From Alviniconcha marisindica (Eukaryota; Mollusca; Gastropoda; Provannidae), in assembly GCA_018857735.1 (NCBI GenBank), contig JABMCL010000131.1:260001-324000 (forward strand): a stretch of 64,000 bases of DNA, read 5' to 3'. Under the pieces are notes generated by a model. It was not told where the DNA came from. It saw only the letters and a list, made by a program, of their open reading frames with translations, and made no database searches. This document shows positions 37,101-51,400 of the stretch, in pieces (position 1 is the stretch's first letter; every line of letters starts with the position of its first letter). Both the position numbers and the translations under genes were made by a program.

Positions 37101-40100
37101 GTGCAGGTGGGCGGAGATGACAGTGAAGGGAAGGGGTGGATGGGTGGGCAGAGATGACAGTGAAGGGGATGAGTGGGCGGGTGGGTGGGTGGAGATGAAA
37201 GTGAAGGGGAGGTGTGGGCGGGCAGGTAGAGATGACAGTGAAGGGGAGGTGTGGGCGGGCAGGCAGAGATGAACAGTGAAGGGGAGGTGTGGGCGGGCGT
37301 AGAGATGACAGTGAAGGGGAGGTGGGGCGGGCAGGCAGAGATGAAAGTGAAGGGGAGGTGTGGGCGGGCAGGTAGAGATGACAGTGAAGGGGAGGAGTGG
37401 GCGGGCAGGCAGAGATGACAGTGAAGGGGAGGAGTGGGCGGGCAGGTAGAGATGACAGTGAAGGGGAGGTGTGGGCGGGCAGGCAGAGATGACAGTGAAG
37501 GGGAGGAGTGGGCGGGCAGGCAGAGATGACAGTGAAGGGGAGGAGTGGGGGGCAGGCAGAGATGACAGTGAAGTGGAGGAGTGGGCGGGCAGGCAGAGAT
37601 GACAGTGAAGGGGAGGAGTGGGCGGGCAGGCAGAGATGACAGTGAAGGGGAGGAGTGGGCGTGCAGGCACAGATGACAGTGAAGGGGAGGAGTGGGCGGG
37701 CAGGCAGAGATGACAGTGAAGTGGACTGATTGTAGACAAAGTCCACCTAACACTGCAATGCCGTCAACAGAATTCTGTACTTGCTTTGCTTTCTACCACT
37801 GCTGGAAGAAAATTCGCCTCAGCACAATTACAAACCAAACTACGCAGAGCATCATTTTCAGTTCAGTCTGTCAGACCATCAATCATTTTTCTGCATCATT
37901 TCTGTCAGACCATCAATCATTTTCTGTTCAATCTGTCAGACCATCAATAATTTTCTGTTCAATTGGTCAGACCAGCAATCATTTTCCATTCAATATGTCA
38001 GACCAGCAACCATTTTCAGTTTAATCTGTCAGACCAGCAATCATTTTTGGGTGTCATTTTCTGTTCAGTCTGTCAGACCAGCAATCTTTTTCTCTCTCTC
38101 ATCAATATCAGTAAATATGCCAGACCATCACTCATTTTTTCTGCATCATTTTCAGTTTAATCTGTCAGACCATCACTCTTTTTTGTGTGTGCATCATTTT
38201 AGCTTTACCTGTCAGACCATCAATCACTTCTCTGCATCATTTTGGGGGGTGTAGGGGGGGGGACTTAATCTGTCAGACTATCATTCATTTGTCTGCATCA
38301 ATTATCAAGCTTGGCAGAGAGGGGATGGAAGGAGGGACCCACCCGCGCTCTGTCCAGGGACAGGCGTTCTCTGGCCTGCTGCTCAGCCCACATGCGACGT
38401 TCACTTTCCATCACATTCTGCTGGGCCTCCACTCGACTCTGTTCCTGCTTCAGCTTCCACCGCTCCTGCCAGTCAGGGAGAGAAAGGTGCCACAGTGTTA
38501 AAGTGCTCATCAGTCAGCCAGTTTCCAGGGAACTGTCACCGAGCTTTCTAGATTTCAAACATAAAAACGCCACCAGGCTTCATTACATGGTAGACATTCA
38601 TTTACCTATGCAAACATCGTTGAGAATAGGAAATAAATGTCCATGATGCACATCAATATCTTCTACACTGACAGCAGTATGAATCAGATTGACTGACACA
38701 TTATTTAGTATCTGTGTCAGACTTACACTGTCAAGTATTTGTCAGCAAAAGACAGACAGAATGTCACCACGCTGTTAAAAATATGATGTGTTGATCATAG
38801 AAGCATAAACTGATAAAGTGGCATTAAGTATTTGTTGTGACCAGATGAAACGGTAACAACACCTGACAGCCACAGACAGATCAAAAGAAGCCATATCATC
38901 AAGTATATGAGAATCACGAGATATATAAACCGGTGCCACACTGTGAAGTACATGTCAGCCACAGACAGAAAGCTACCACATCATTATGGACGTGCTGATC
39001 ATGGACAGAAATGTGAAACAGCATTAAGAATCTAAGTACATGTCAGCCACAGAAAGCTGCCACATCATTATGGACGTGCTGATCACTGACAGAAATGTGA
39101 AACAGCATTAAGAACCTGTCATGCATAGATGCAAAGGAGCCACACCTGACAGTCATGAAAGGTGTCACATCATCAAGTACCTGTCAGCGGCAAACAGGCG
39201 GCACATTTGTTAAGGATCTGGTTACGGCAATATTCTCCACTGAATCATTCTTGAACTTTCTAGATAAAAAAAGAAAAGAAAAGAAGAAGAAAAAAAAAGT
39301 AAAAAGATCCACATTTACACTGAGCTCTCTAGATTTCAAACATAAAAAGCCATTAGTGTTAATGATATGGTAGACATTCATTTACGTATGCAAACATAAC
39401 CAAGAATAGGAATTAAATGTCCATGATGAATACAATGACAGCAGTATGAATTCAGCACTGGCTGAAACCTTTTTCAGTACTGGTCTCAATTCTGACTTTC
39501 CCTGTTTCACTAACTTTGATGCCATGTACATCTCTGATCTGATTACCTACCTCCTCCAGTTGTCGGAGCTGGTCACGGTTCTGTGACTCCATCCGAGCGA
39601 TGAGGTCTTCGAGACGATGCCTCTCCCTCTCATTGTCTTCTTCCTGTTTCGTCAACCTCGCCTGGAGCACTGAACACAGACGTTGGAAAATTGACACAGG
39701 CAATTTGCTTCTGACAGTCAAAAGGTGCAAGGGTGGACAAGAAGTAAAAAAGCTCAGTTGACCTGCATTTCGAACAGGAAAGTACAACTTTCTGTGGTAA
39801 TTTGGACTCTCCCAAATTTGTAATGAGCATCAAAACTACTATGAAACGTTGGTTTGTTCTTGTATTTTAACATCCCATCAACCACACAGGGTCACCTCAT
39901 GTTAACACTCCTATGAAGAGGCACATGCGCAGACACCCACACCCACACACTACACACAGATTTACTTGTGGCAGGCTGGAGACAGTTGGAAATGAATAAG
40001 AGACCTAGACTGATGAGGTTTTCATCATGTAAAGTTTGACAGCCTCAGCCATTCATTGGAAAGTGCAACACCAGTGTGCCACAATTACATGAAATTGTTC

Positions 40101-42395
40101 TTCTCCCACTGAATAGCCACAATGAACCACTATTTGGGCACAAAGAAACCATAACCAAATAAACAAACAAACAACTGTTGATCTTCTCTTTCAAAACTCA
40201 CTAGTCAGCTGCTCGTCCTTGGCCCGCATGGCGATCTCTCGATCGTCCAGCCCCGAGCGTTTCCACTCGTCCAGCTTCAGCTGCAGCTGACCCAGGTCAC
40301 GGGCGTTGTTCTCAATTTGCTCCACTGCCGCCGTCAGACTCCTGCACACAGCATGGAATACAACTGTCAATGGACTCAACCACAGTGATCTCCACTTGAC
40401 TCAATCTGCTCCACTGCTGCTGTCAGACTCCTGCACACAGCATGTAACACAACTGTTGGCGGACTCTACCACAACAACCTCCCATCATCCAACTCCCACA
40501 AACAGCATGCAATAAAACTATCAACGGACTCAACCACAATGACCTCCCACCATCAGACTCCTGCACACAGCATGAAATATGACTGTTGATAAACTAAATC
40601 ACAGTGACATCCACTTGACTCAACCCGCTCCACTGCTGCTGTCACACTCCTGCACACAGCATGCAATACAACTGTCCATGCACTCAACTAGTGATCACCA
40701 CTTGACTCAACCCGCTCCACTGCTGCTGTCACACTCCTGCACACAGCATGCAATACAACTGTCCATGCACTCAACTAGTGATCACCACTTGACTCAACCC
40801 GCTCCGCTGCTGCTGTCACACTCCTGCACACAGCATGCAATACAACTGTCCATGCACTCAACTAGTGATCACCACTTGACTCAATCCGCTCCACTGCTGC
40901 TGTCACACTCCTGCACACAGCATGTAATACAACTGTCCATGCACTCAACTAGTGATCACCACTTGACTCAATCTGCTCCACTGCTGCTGTCACACTCCTG
41001 CACACAACATGCAATACAACTGTCCATGCACTCAACTAGTGATCACCACTTGACTCAACCCGCTCCACTGCTGCTGTCACACTCCTGCACACAGCATGCA
41101 ATACAACTGTCCATGCACTCAACTAGTGATCACCACTTGACTCAATCCGCTCCACTGCTGCTGTCACACTCCTGCACACAGCATGCAATACAACTGTCCA
41201 TACACTCAACTAGTGATCACCACTTGACTCAACCCGCTCCACTGCTGCTGTCACACTCCTGCACACAGCATGCAATACAACTGTCCATGCACTCAACTAG
41301 CGATCACCACTTGACTCAATCTGCTCCACTGCTGCGGTCACACTCCTGCACACAGCATGCAATACAACTGTCCATGCACTCAACTAGCGATCACCACTTG
41401 ACTCAATCTGCTCCACTGCTGCTGTCACACTCCTGCACACAGCATGCAATACAACTGTCCATGCACTCAACTAGTGATCACCACTTGACTCAATCTGCTC
41501 CACTGCTGCGGTCACACTCCTGCACACAGCATGAAATACAACTGTCCATATGGACTCAACCAGATGCACCCACTGAACTCCCTCAAAACCACTCAGTTAT
41601 TTCTCCAGAACTTTTCCAGAAATAAGGTGTTTGGCACATCAGAGGATAAACTGGAAGGAGGCTGGTGTCGCACATAAAATCCTTTCTTGGAGCCAGAGGA
41701 TGATGATGAGCAAAGAAGAAAAGGCTGGATGGGCCAGCCATGGAACAGATACACAGTAACTGATTTTAACACCCATTCAACTGCATGAACCATATCAGGG
41801 TCATCAACAACGGGAAGAAAGCAAGCTGGAGGGGACAGTGATGGAACAGAAAGACAGTAACTGTTTTTAGTAATATTCAACCTTATATAAGGGTGACCAA
41901 ACCGCCACACTCAACCGTGGCCTACCTGGAGGTATCATGAGAGGAGGCCACCTTCTGTATCTCTTTGTTTTTGGCCTCCAGCAACAGCTGCTGGGCTTCC
42001 TCGTGCTCCTTCTTCAGGTCTAGCACGGCTTGTCTGCACAGCAAAGCAATGTTTCAGTCTCATACTCCTGACACTTCCAACTGTCTTCAGGTCTAGCACG
42101 GCTTGTCTGCACAGCAAAGCAATGTTTCAGTCTCATACTCCTGACACTTCCAACTGTCTTCAGGTCTAGCACGGCTTGTCTGCACAGCAAAGCAATGTTT
42201 CAGTCTCAGTCTCTTACTCCTTACACTTCCAACTGTCTTCAGGTCTAGCATAGCTTGTCTGCACAGCAAAGCAATGTTTCAGTCTCAGTCTCTTACTCCT
42301 TACACTTCCAACTGGCTTGTCTGCACAGTAAAGCAACACCTCAGTCTCAGTCTCTTACCCTTTACACTTCCAGTCTGCCTCAAGTAAATCTCTGT

Positions 42396-42454
<59 letters not shown>

Positions 42455-45400
42455 TGTGTGTGTGTGTGTGGTGTGTGTGTGTGTGTGAGTGTGAGTGTGG
42501 TGGTGAGTGTGAGTGTGTGTGTGCATGTGCATGCGTGTGTGTGTGCATGCTCACATGTATGTTTGCATCTATATGGAATGGGGAAGGGGTGGGGGGAATG
42601 TTTGATGACAAATTTTGTGCTCTAAGACCCTACATTATTATCATTATTAGCCGGAGATTAATTTCAAGTCTAGCCAGGCAGTGTGATTCTTTAGCGGCTT
42701 GCTGGCTTTCCTCAGGAACAGCGACAAAGTGTCAGCTGAAACCACCAAGCATGCAGATTACAAAGTGTGCACATAGGTTGAACTTGTTAAGTCTGCTGCT
42801 GGGAAATCTTACTGTGTCAGTGAGATACGGAAAAGCGTGCCCTACCGACAGTGAAGGGAAACAGCTAATAAACCCACACAAATGTACTCAGCCCCAAAAG
42901 CAGTTTGACTCAGCAGCTTTTGTTTTTCGTTTTTCTTCCTTCTCCAGAGCCCTTGCGCGTATTTTTCTCCAATTTTTCTCTTCTTTTCACTTTCCACTGT
43001 ACCTCTGTTTCTCTTTCAGCTTCTCCATCTCCTGGGCGAAGAGTCTTTCCTGCTCCTCCAGACGTCGAAAACTCTCAGCAGCCAGGTCAGCCTTTTCTTG
43101 CTCCATACGCTTCACCTTGGCCAGGTGCTCTTCCATCAGACGCTCCACTTCTGCCCGTAACCTTTCAAACAGGACGTCAACTATCATCAACCGCTTAACG
43201 CTTGTGGCCTGAACAGAAGTGGGAGGGGTGGGGTGGTGGGGTGGGGAGGGAAGAGAACAACAACTGCAACAATAACAAGAAATGGAGAAGAAAAAGTCAG
43301 AAAAATGTACCACCCATTAACAAATGAAATGACTTTCTACAAAGTTTTACTCTAACCAAACAGAAAAAAGGGTCAAACAATTACAAGCGGAGTTCTGTGA
43401 ACTACAACTTCAAGTGGAAGGGTGCAGATGGGGGGGGGCAGACAACACCTGCAACAATAACAAAAACTGAAGATGAAGAAAAAAAAAAGAAGAAAAAAAA
43501 GAAGAAGAAAAACTATATAACCCAATAACAAAATAAATTCTACTTTCTACAAAATTTTACTGTAAGGAAACAACAAATCAAACAATTCCAAGTTTAGTTC
43601 TGTGGTATCAAATACAACTTTAAGCACTTTTCATTACATGCGTGCATATTTACATGAATGCACATGCATGTGCGTGTGCGTGTGTGTATGGGCATGTGAA
43701 CATGCATGTGTGTGTGTGTGTGTGTGTGTGTATGTGATGCCTGCCATAAAGACAGCCTATCATTCATGCTGAACACAAACACTCACCTTTGTTCTGACTT
43801 CTGATTTGATTCTTCTAAAATCTGCAACTGGTTCCTGTCAGACAGAAAAAAAAAAACATAGCCTTGCGTTACTGACAACATCATGTCATTTGTAAACACA
43901 AAAACATTTGACGAAAGAACATTTTCCAGCGCTGGCCCATCTGTTTGGAACAATTTGCCTCAAACGCTCTGATTCTTCCACCTCTTTTAAGGCTGCCCTC
44001 AAAATTCACCAGTTCAGCTGCTATTTCTAAACTCTTTCACAGCCATGCCTATCCCCCCATGTAACATGTGTAACATGAAGGCATGTGTGTGTGTATGTGT
44101 GTGTGTGTGTGTGTTGTTAGTGCTATTATAAAGCACCCTGTGCTCCCACCTTGTGCGGTAGATGAGTGCTACAGAAATCCCCTTTTTTACTATTATTATT
44201 ATTAGTGGTAGTAGTCACTTGTAATCTATGGTCAATGATGGGTAAAGCCTTAGTTCAGACTGCTCATTACATTATTAACTGTTTTAATGTATAGTCACAG
44301 TACTAATAATTATTATCATTATCAATCTTTTTGCTTGTTTGTTGTTGCACGTCATTGACCCAAATGGGAAGTTATCTAATTGGAAAACTTCCTTGATGAA
44401 AGCCAGTTATGTACTTTAAACCCTAATGATAATGTTATTATCATCATGAGCAGATGCATAAATATTTCAACCAGCACTGACTGTGTTTGAAAGCCAAACA
44501 CTTACCTGTAAGATTTTTCAATAGCCATTATCTCCTCCTCATATCTTTTCCGTGTGCTCTCCACCAAGGAATCAGAGTACTGTTTCTCTATTTCCACCTT
44601 TCGAAGCTGCAAGAACAAGAACCTGGATCTCTCACGATGCATGCTTCAAAACAAATAAAACATTCATCAATCAAAAAAAGAAGCTTCAAAGTAATCATTC
44701 CTCATCAACCAAATCAAAATTTGAAAACTAAGACACAAAACAAACAAAAACAGCAACAACAAAAAAAGAGAACCTAGAATTTACCTCAACACTGGTGTCA
44801 CTCAAAGATTTTGCCATCAACCAAATCAGAATTTCACAGCTTAAAACAAAAACAAACAACAACAAACAAACAAAAACACTAGAATTTATATCAGCACTGG
44901 CATGATGCAGGCAAAATAACTTCCATCATCAACTAAATCAAAATTTCACCAAAAACAAAAAAAACAAAACAGCAATAACAACAAAAACCCAGCAGCATTT
45001 ACCTGAGCAATGGCATCTTGCAGAGAGGCAGGTATGGGTCCCTGGATGGCCCCGGCATTAAGGTAAGTGCCAGACACTGATGGCGTGCCACCAGTCAAAG
45101 AAGTCCCCTGTGAGAACAAACATTGTCCTGTGGTCCTTTTTTTTTTTTTTTTACAGCAATATTGGATAAATTCTAAACTGTCAAAGACACCTGGATGGTG
45201 AACTAACTCAACTGTAACAAGCACACTGGGCCTACTGGTCACAAATAAAATGTGAAAGAATCACAAAAATGTGATTTAACAGTTGTTGTTGTTTTTAAAT
45301 AGGACTCTTTTTTGTTGTTGTATTACTATTAGGATTGGATTTATCATTTTAAAGACAAACTGTCAAAGTCTGAAAGGTGGGATGTAGTGGAATGCACATG

Positions 45401-48400
45401 TGCTTTCCCCAGCACTGAGGCCTACACAAAACTTAACAGAAAACAGACACTCCGTCCTAAAACAACCCCCCCCCAAAATCAATGTACATTTTATATTATG
45501 AAAATGAAAACGGTGAGAAAGAATATGGGAAAATTCCTGAGAGATCAGAACACAACACCCATGGGTTTTTCTATGTGACCTAAACTGAACTTGACCTAAA
45601 CTGAACTGACAACACATTTTGTACATAAAGCTTAAAGGACAAGTCCAAGGTTAGGGGTGATTTTTGACACGATTTCCGTTAAAGCTCGCTGAGAACGATG
45701 ATGTAGGTGAAACTGTGATCTGAGGGTCATAAATGCACAAAAAAGGCATTTTCTGTCGTACCAAAAGCGTCGCCATGATGCCCAAATCACGTGACCATAT
45801 GCCTACTACGTCACTCTGGGGAGTTGCTGCAAAATGGCCAACTCGAGCTCCGAAGACGAAACTGATACTTTGCCCGAGAGACCCACGAGAATACAGCCGT
45901 ATCAGTTTGAGCCTGTCAGGCAGGATTTTGAAAGAGTACTGGAACATCGTGTCAGCTTCAAAGCAAACCCCATGCGGTATTCCATGGGGTTTGCGAAATC
46001 GCACTCACTGAAGTGCTCGCTACACAAATGGGCGTGATGCGGTGCAGCAAGAAAGTCAGCTCGTTTGAATTGTATAAATTTAATCCACTTTCGCCTCACT
46101 GCGGTTTAATTGCGCGGGAGCTCGTGCACTGTTATACCTGGGGTCGTCTGCGAATTGTTACAGTTCGCGGCAACACAGTAGGCCGGCATAGTTAACTTTT
46201 TTGTTGACCACACACATACACAGTTTACTGAAGAATCTAAGATGGCAACCGCACTGACTCCCCAGACTGACGTCACTTCCGGGAAAGTCACGTGACTGAT
46301 GGAGAACCCGAGACTGTAGTCTCGCCAGCCTACAGAAAATAAAATTGATTAAAAACCCAATTAAACATTTTTATTTCATTAAATCTGAAACTAGTGGCTC
46401 ATTTGTCAATCATTTCGATGGTCATTTTGCATACTTAAAAACCTTGGACTTTTACTTTAAGCTGTTCCAAAAACAGAAAACAGAAATACACACACAAAAA
46501 TGGGGGAACCTCAGAGGGGTGTAGCACATGTGTGACCCTCTCCCACAGAATCAGTCTTAGTCAGTCTGAAGCTGCATTCGGGGTATTTTGCGATCTGCTC
46601 AATTTTGAAAACTGCAGCCCCTGCTGATAATTTTGGTTTTTAAATGAAGAACAAGGACACATCTTTCAGGTGGGGTGTGGCACATGTGGGCACTGATGTC
46701 CCACCACGACTAGCACAAAAATGAACTGATATTCTATTATGCGTGTCTAGTCCAAAGTATTCACACGTTTCACACACATGAAACAGAGAGACAGCATAAA
46801 CAACATAAAACATAAGAAGCTTCTCAGTCTATCACAGATACAGACACTGTCACAGACCTGCGGAAGGTAGCTGGCACCAGGACCAAATGACAGGCCAGAT
46901 GTCTGAGCTGCAATTGATGCAGCTTGTTGTTGCTGCAGTTGTTGCTGTTGTTCTAAATGCTGCTGGAGTTGCTGTTGCTGCTGCAGTTGCTGTTGCTGCT
47001 GCAACTTGCGAAGCTGCTCTTCTGGCGAGTCCACACTGGGTCCTCCGAGACCAGAAAACCTGTCATATCTGCTTCCAGGTCTGCTTTCCTGCCAACAAAA
47101 ACTGCAGTTAGTCGACAGCAGCCCGGAAAGACTCCAGTTCACTGGTTATAGGCTTGTATATCTGCCGTCCTGTGGGACACAATCTGGATATGTGTGGATC
47201 TACATCAAACAAGCAGTTTTTTTGTTTTTTTAAATTTTGTTTCTTTTTTTATATTTCACAGAACACATTCCTTCTGATGACATCTTTCACACCCGTGTTC
47301 ACTCAGTCATTCTAACACACAAGCACTCAGTCATTCCCACACACATTCCCACACACAAGCACTCAATCATTTAACACTCACTCAGTCATTCCCACCCTCA
47401 CTCAGTCATTCCCACCCTCACTCAGTCATTCCAACACTCACTTAGTCATTCCCATATGCAAGCACTTAGTCATTCCCACATTCACTCAGACATTCCCACC
47501 CTCACTCAGTCATTCCAACAATCACTTAGTCATTACCACATGCAAGCACTCAGTCATTCCCACCCTCACTCAGTCATTCCAACACACAAGCACTCAGTCA
47601 CTCCCACCCTCATTCAGTCATTCCAACACACAAGCACTCAGTCATTCCCACATTCACTCAGTCATTCCAACACACAAGCACTCAGTCATTCCAACACACA
47701 AGCACTCAGTCATTCCCACCCTCACTCAGTCATTCCAACACACAAGCACTCAGTCATTCCCACCCTCACTCAGTCATTCCAACACACAAGCACTCAGTCA
47801 TTCCCACCCTCACTCAGTCATTCCAACACACAAGCACTCAGTCACTCCCACCCTCATTCAGTCATTCCAACACACAAGCACTCAGTCATTCCCACCCTCA
47901 CTCAGTCATTCCAACACACAAGCACTCAGTCACTCCCACACAAGCACTCAGTCATTCCCACACACAAGCACTCAGTCATTCCCACCCTCACTCAATCATT
48001 TAACACTCACTCAGTCATTCCCACCCTCACTCAGTCATTCCCACCCTCACTCAGTCATTCCAACACTCACTTAGTCATTCCCATATGCAAGCACTTAGTC
48101 ATTCCCACATTCACTCAGACATTCCCACCCTCACTCAGTCATTCCAACAATCACTTAGTCATTACCACATGCAAGCACTCAGTCATTCCCACATTCACTC
48201 AGACATTCCCACCCTCACTCAGTCATTCCAACACACAAGCACTCAGTCACTCCCACCCTCACTCAGTCATTCCAACACACAAGCACTCAGTCACTCCCAC
48301 CCTAATTCAGTCATTCCAACACACAAGCACTCAGTCACTCCCACCCTCTCTCAGTCATTCCAATACACAAGCACTCAGTCACTCCCACCCTCACTCAGTC

Positions 48401-51400
48401 ATTCCAACACACAAGCACTCAGTCATTCCCACCCTCACTCAGTCATTCCAACACACAAGCACTCAGTCACTCCCACACAAGCACTCAGTCATTCCAACAC
48501 ACAAGCACTCAGTCATTCCCACCCTCACTCAGTCATTCCAACACACAAGCACTCAGTCACTCCCACCCTCACTCAGTCATTCCAACACACAAGCACTCAG
48601 TCACTCCCACACAAGCACTCAGTCATTCCAACACACAAGCACTCAGTCATTCCAACACACAAGCACTCAGTCACTCCCACCCTCATTCAGTCATTCCAAC
48701 ACTCATTCAGTCATTCCAACCCTCACTCAGTCATTCCAACCCTCACTCAGTCATTCCAACACACAAGCAGTCATTCCCACTCTCACTCAAGCGGCTCCAA
48801 CACCAAATACACACATACAAAATTACAACATAATATATGAACATACATATACAATAATAATAGGGAATTCATACTTCATACAGCACTTTCAGAGACTCAA
48901 AGCATTTTAAAACTCAAGAAAAACATGGAACACGCAAATATCCACATCCAAATCTATGGTATATAAACAACAATAAAACAGAAAACATTAATAAACATAA
49001 TCATCCAAAGCAGAGTGAAAAACACACAACAGGATTGTGTGCTCACACACACACAATGCCAATAAAGAACACACACACATATGCATGCACACACGCACGC
49101 ATGTGCACACATTCATGCACACACACACTACAAAACAAAGCTTCCTTTGACATGAATCTGTGGGGCATGCACACCCCAAAATCAGTCCACATTGCCAGTT
49201 ACATACATAGCAGATGCATGCGCAACTCCATCGCTCTTACTCAATTTAAGAGATGTACAGCTCATTCAGTCTGACACACGATCACTCAGTCATTCTGACA
49301 CACTAGCAGCTCCCTCAGGCCAACACTATCTTACACTCACATTAAAACACACTAAAATCTCAAGTATCATGCAGTTAATGACAATCATTAGCCATTATTA
49401 TAAACTGAATACACTCTCTCTCCATCACCCTCAAGAATGACAAATCACAGCAAGTGCAGAGCAAACTTTTAAGCTGAATGAACCTGGATGCCAGGAATGA
49501 GACAGAATTCCAGGCAGCAGATGAAGCATGAAAAGCTTTATTCTGACCCATTCTAGACCGAAATTTACTTTCACTCGACTTTTAAACCTGAGAACATGAT
49601 GAGACCAATCCAAAACACTTACTTCATGCTTTTGTTCCAAACGACTAGACTGCAGTGTTCGTCCCATGCCCTCTCCGCCAATTCCTGTTGTCATGGAAAC
49701 AGACTGAGGCTGCCCCAAATCTGCCGGTTCCTTTTCTGAAACAAGAAGACAGAAATAACAGAGTAGGAGAAGGGGATGCTACTGTCATTCAAGTTGCTGC
49801 TTCATTCCTGTACAGATGAATGAGTACACATTTTTGAGGATAACTTCAGTATCAAACAACAAAGCAAGGCATCCACAGGCTCACAACGGGCAGGGGTGGG
49901 AATTGGTGAACTGTAAAAAAGAGGAAATCTTGGGGGGGTCAAGAGGCAATCCCCCCCCCCCTCCACCCACCCCCCACTGAAACTGTTCAAATCCTAAGTC
50001 AAAATCTGTGCCATCTGACACATTTTTGGAGGCAAAAGTAAGTCTCAATAATAGCACTTGCTGAGTATTTACATGCATCTTTTCACACACATACCTGCTC
50101 ACAATCTTTCTACAAACCCATTTCCAAAATTGCGTATCTCTACTTTACTGGAAGAAGCAAGATATAGAACTCAGCTTTGTTTTCTTTGCAGCTGGTTTGC
50201 TCTGAGTGTGCTCTTGTTTTTCGCCATCCTCACATGGTCTTCTAACGCAACTTTCCTGCGACTAGAGTAGCCTAGTGACTTCTTGGCGGGATAGAGTACA
50301 ATATGCTACACCCAGAGCGACATTCTTCCTCATAAACAGAGGTCATTTCTTTAGCGCGGTATCTCACCAACAAGGGTGAGCACACTGCATTTCACATGAT
50401 CACCAAAACGTCAAGGGTGAACTTTGGACTTCCAGCAGTTAAACATAAGACAAACAGAACAATCAACAAAACCAAGACAACAACAACAACAACAACATTA
50501 AAATTTGGACCAACTGAGGAACAAATAAAACTTACTGTAAATGGAGTTACGGTCATCACGAGGGGACACTGACATTGCAGCTGAAGCGTTTCTCCCTGGT
50601 GTTGTCTCAAACTTGGGTGTGCTGAAACCAAATGGAGGCAAACCTTGAATCTCCTGTCTGACTTTGTCAAACACATTTGCTGTGTGCAGCACTTCACCAA
50701 AAAGAAGCCACAAGAGATGAACAACAAATATTTGCCTGTAAGTTGCAGCTTACGTAAATCTCTTTGTTTCATTTCAAGCTTTAAACAGCACTTCAACGAA
50801 AAGAAGCCACAAGAGGTGAACAGCACATATTTGTTTGTAATTTACAGCCTTATGTAAGTCTCTCGGTTTTATTTCAAGCTTCAAACAATCCCTGTAGTCT
50901 ACCAACTACCAAGCAAGTGGCGAGCACCATGCAGCCTGTCTTTATTTAGCCTTATGGATCTGTTTGAAGCGTACAGAGGGATGCTCCATTACAATCCCCG
51001 TAGTCTACCTGACTCCCAAGCAAGTGGCGAGCGCCATGTGGCCTGTCTTTATTTAGCCTTATGGACCTGTTTGAAGCGTACACAGGGATGCTCCACTAAG
51101 TTCTCAAGCAAATAAAACTTCTCCGAGAGAGAAAATAAGTGGTAATGCCAACCCACAAAATAGGAAGCAGGGCTGGGGGCACGAGATAGCAAAAGGGACG
51201 TAATAGTTCCAAATATACTCCTGGAGTCAGCATGCAGCTGCCTGAGTGCTTGGAAACACTGCGCATGCATATGTTTACAGACATGCAGAAAACTAGCAGC
51301 ACACACAAAATCTCATCTGAGACTGCATAAACCTCAGATGTACAGAAAAAAAAGTTTTTAAACAAAAGTTAAAATCTGAAATCTGAAACAAAGTTGACTA

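Noticed and set aside
36152..37753. 533-codon minus-strand frame, Pro/His/Ser-rich
   Set aside because: It runs through the 37-bp minisatellite and then crosses an FBF1 exon in the wrong frame.
40579..41625. 348-codon plus-strand frame
   Set aside because: It is the antisense of the 87-bp array, whose length is a multiple of 3.
47456..48910. 484-codon His/Ser/Thr-rich frame
   Set aside because: It is an artefact of the CACTCAGTCATTCC minisatellite.
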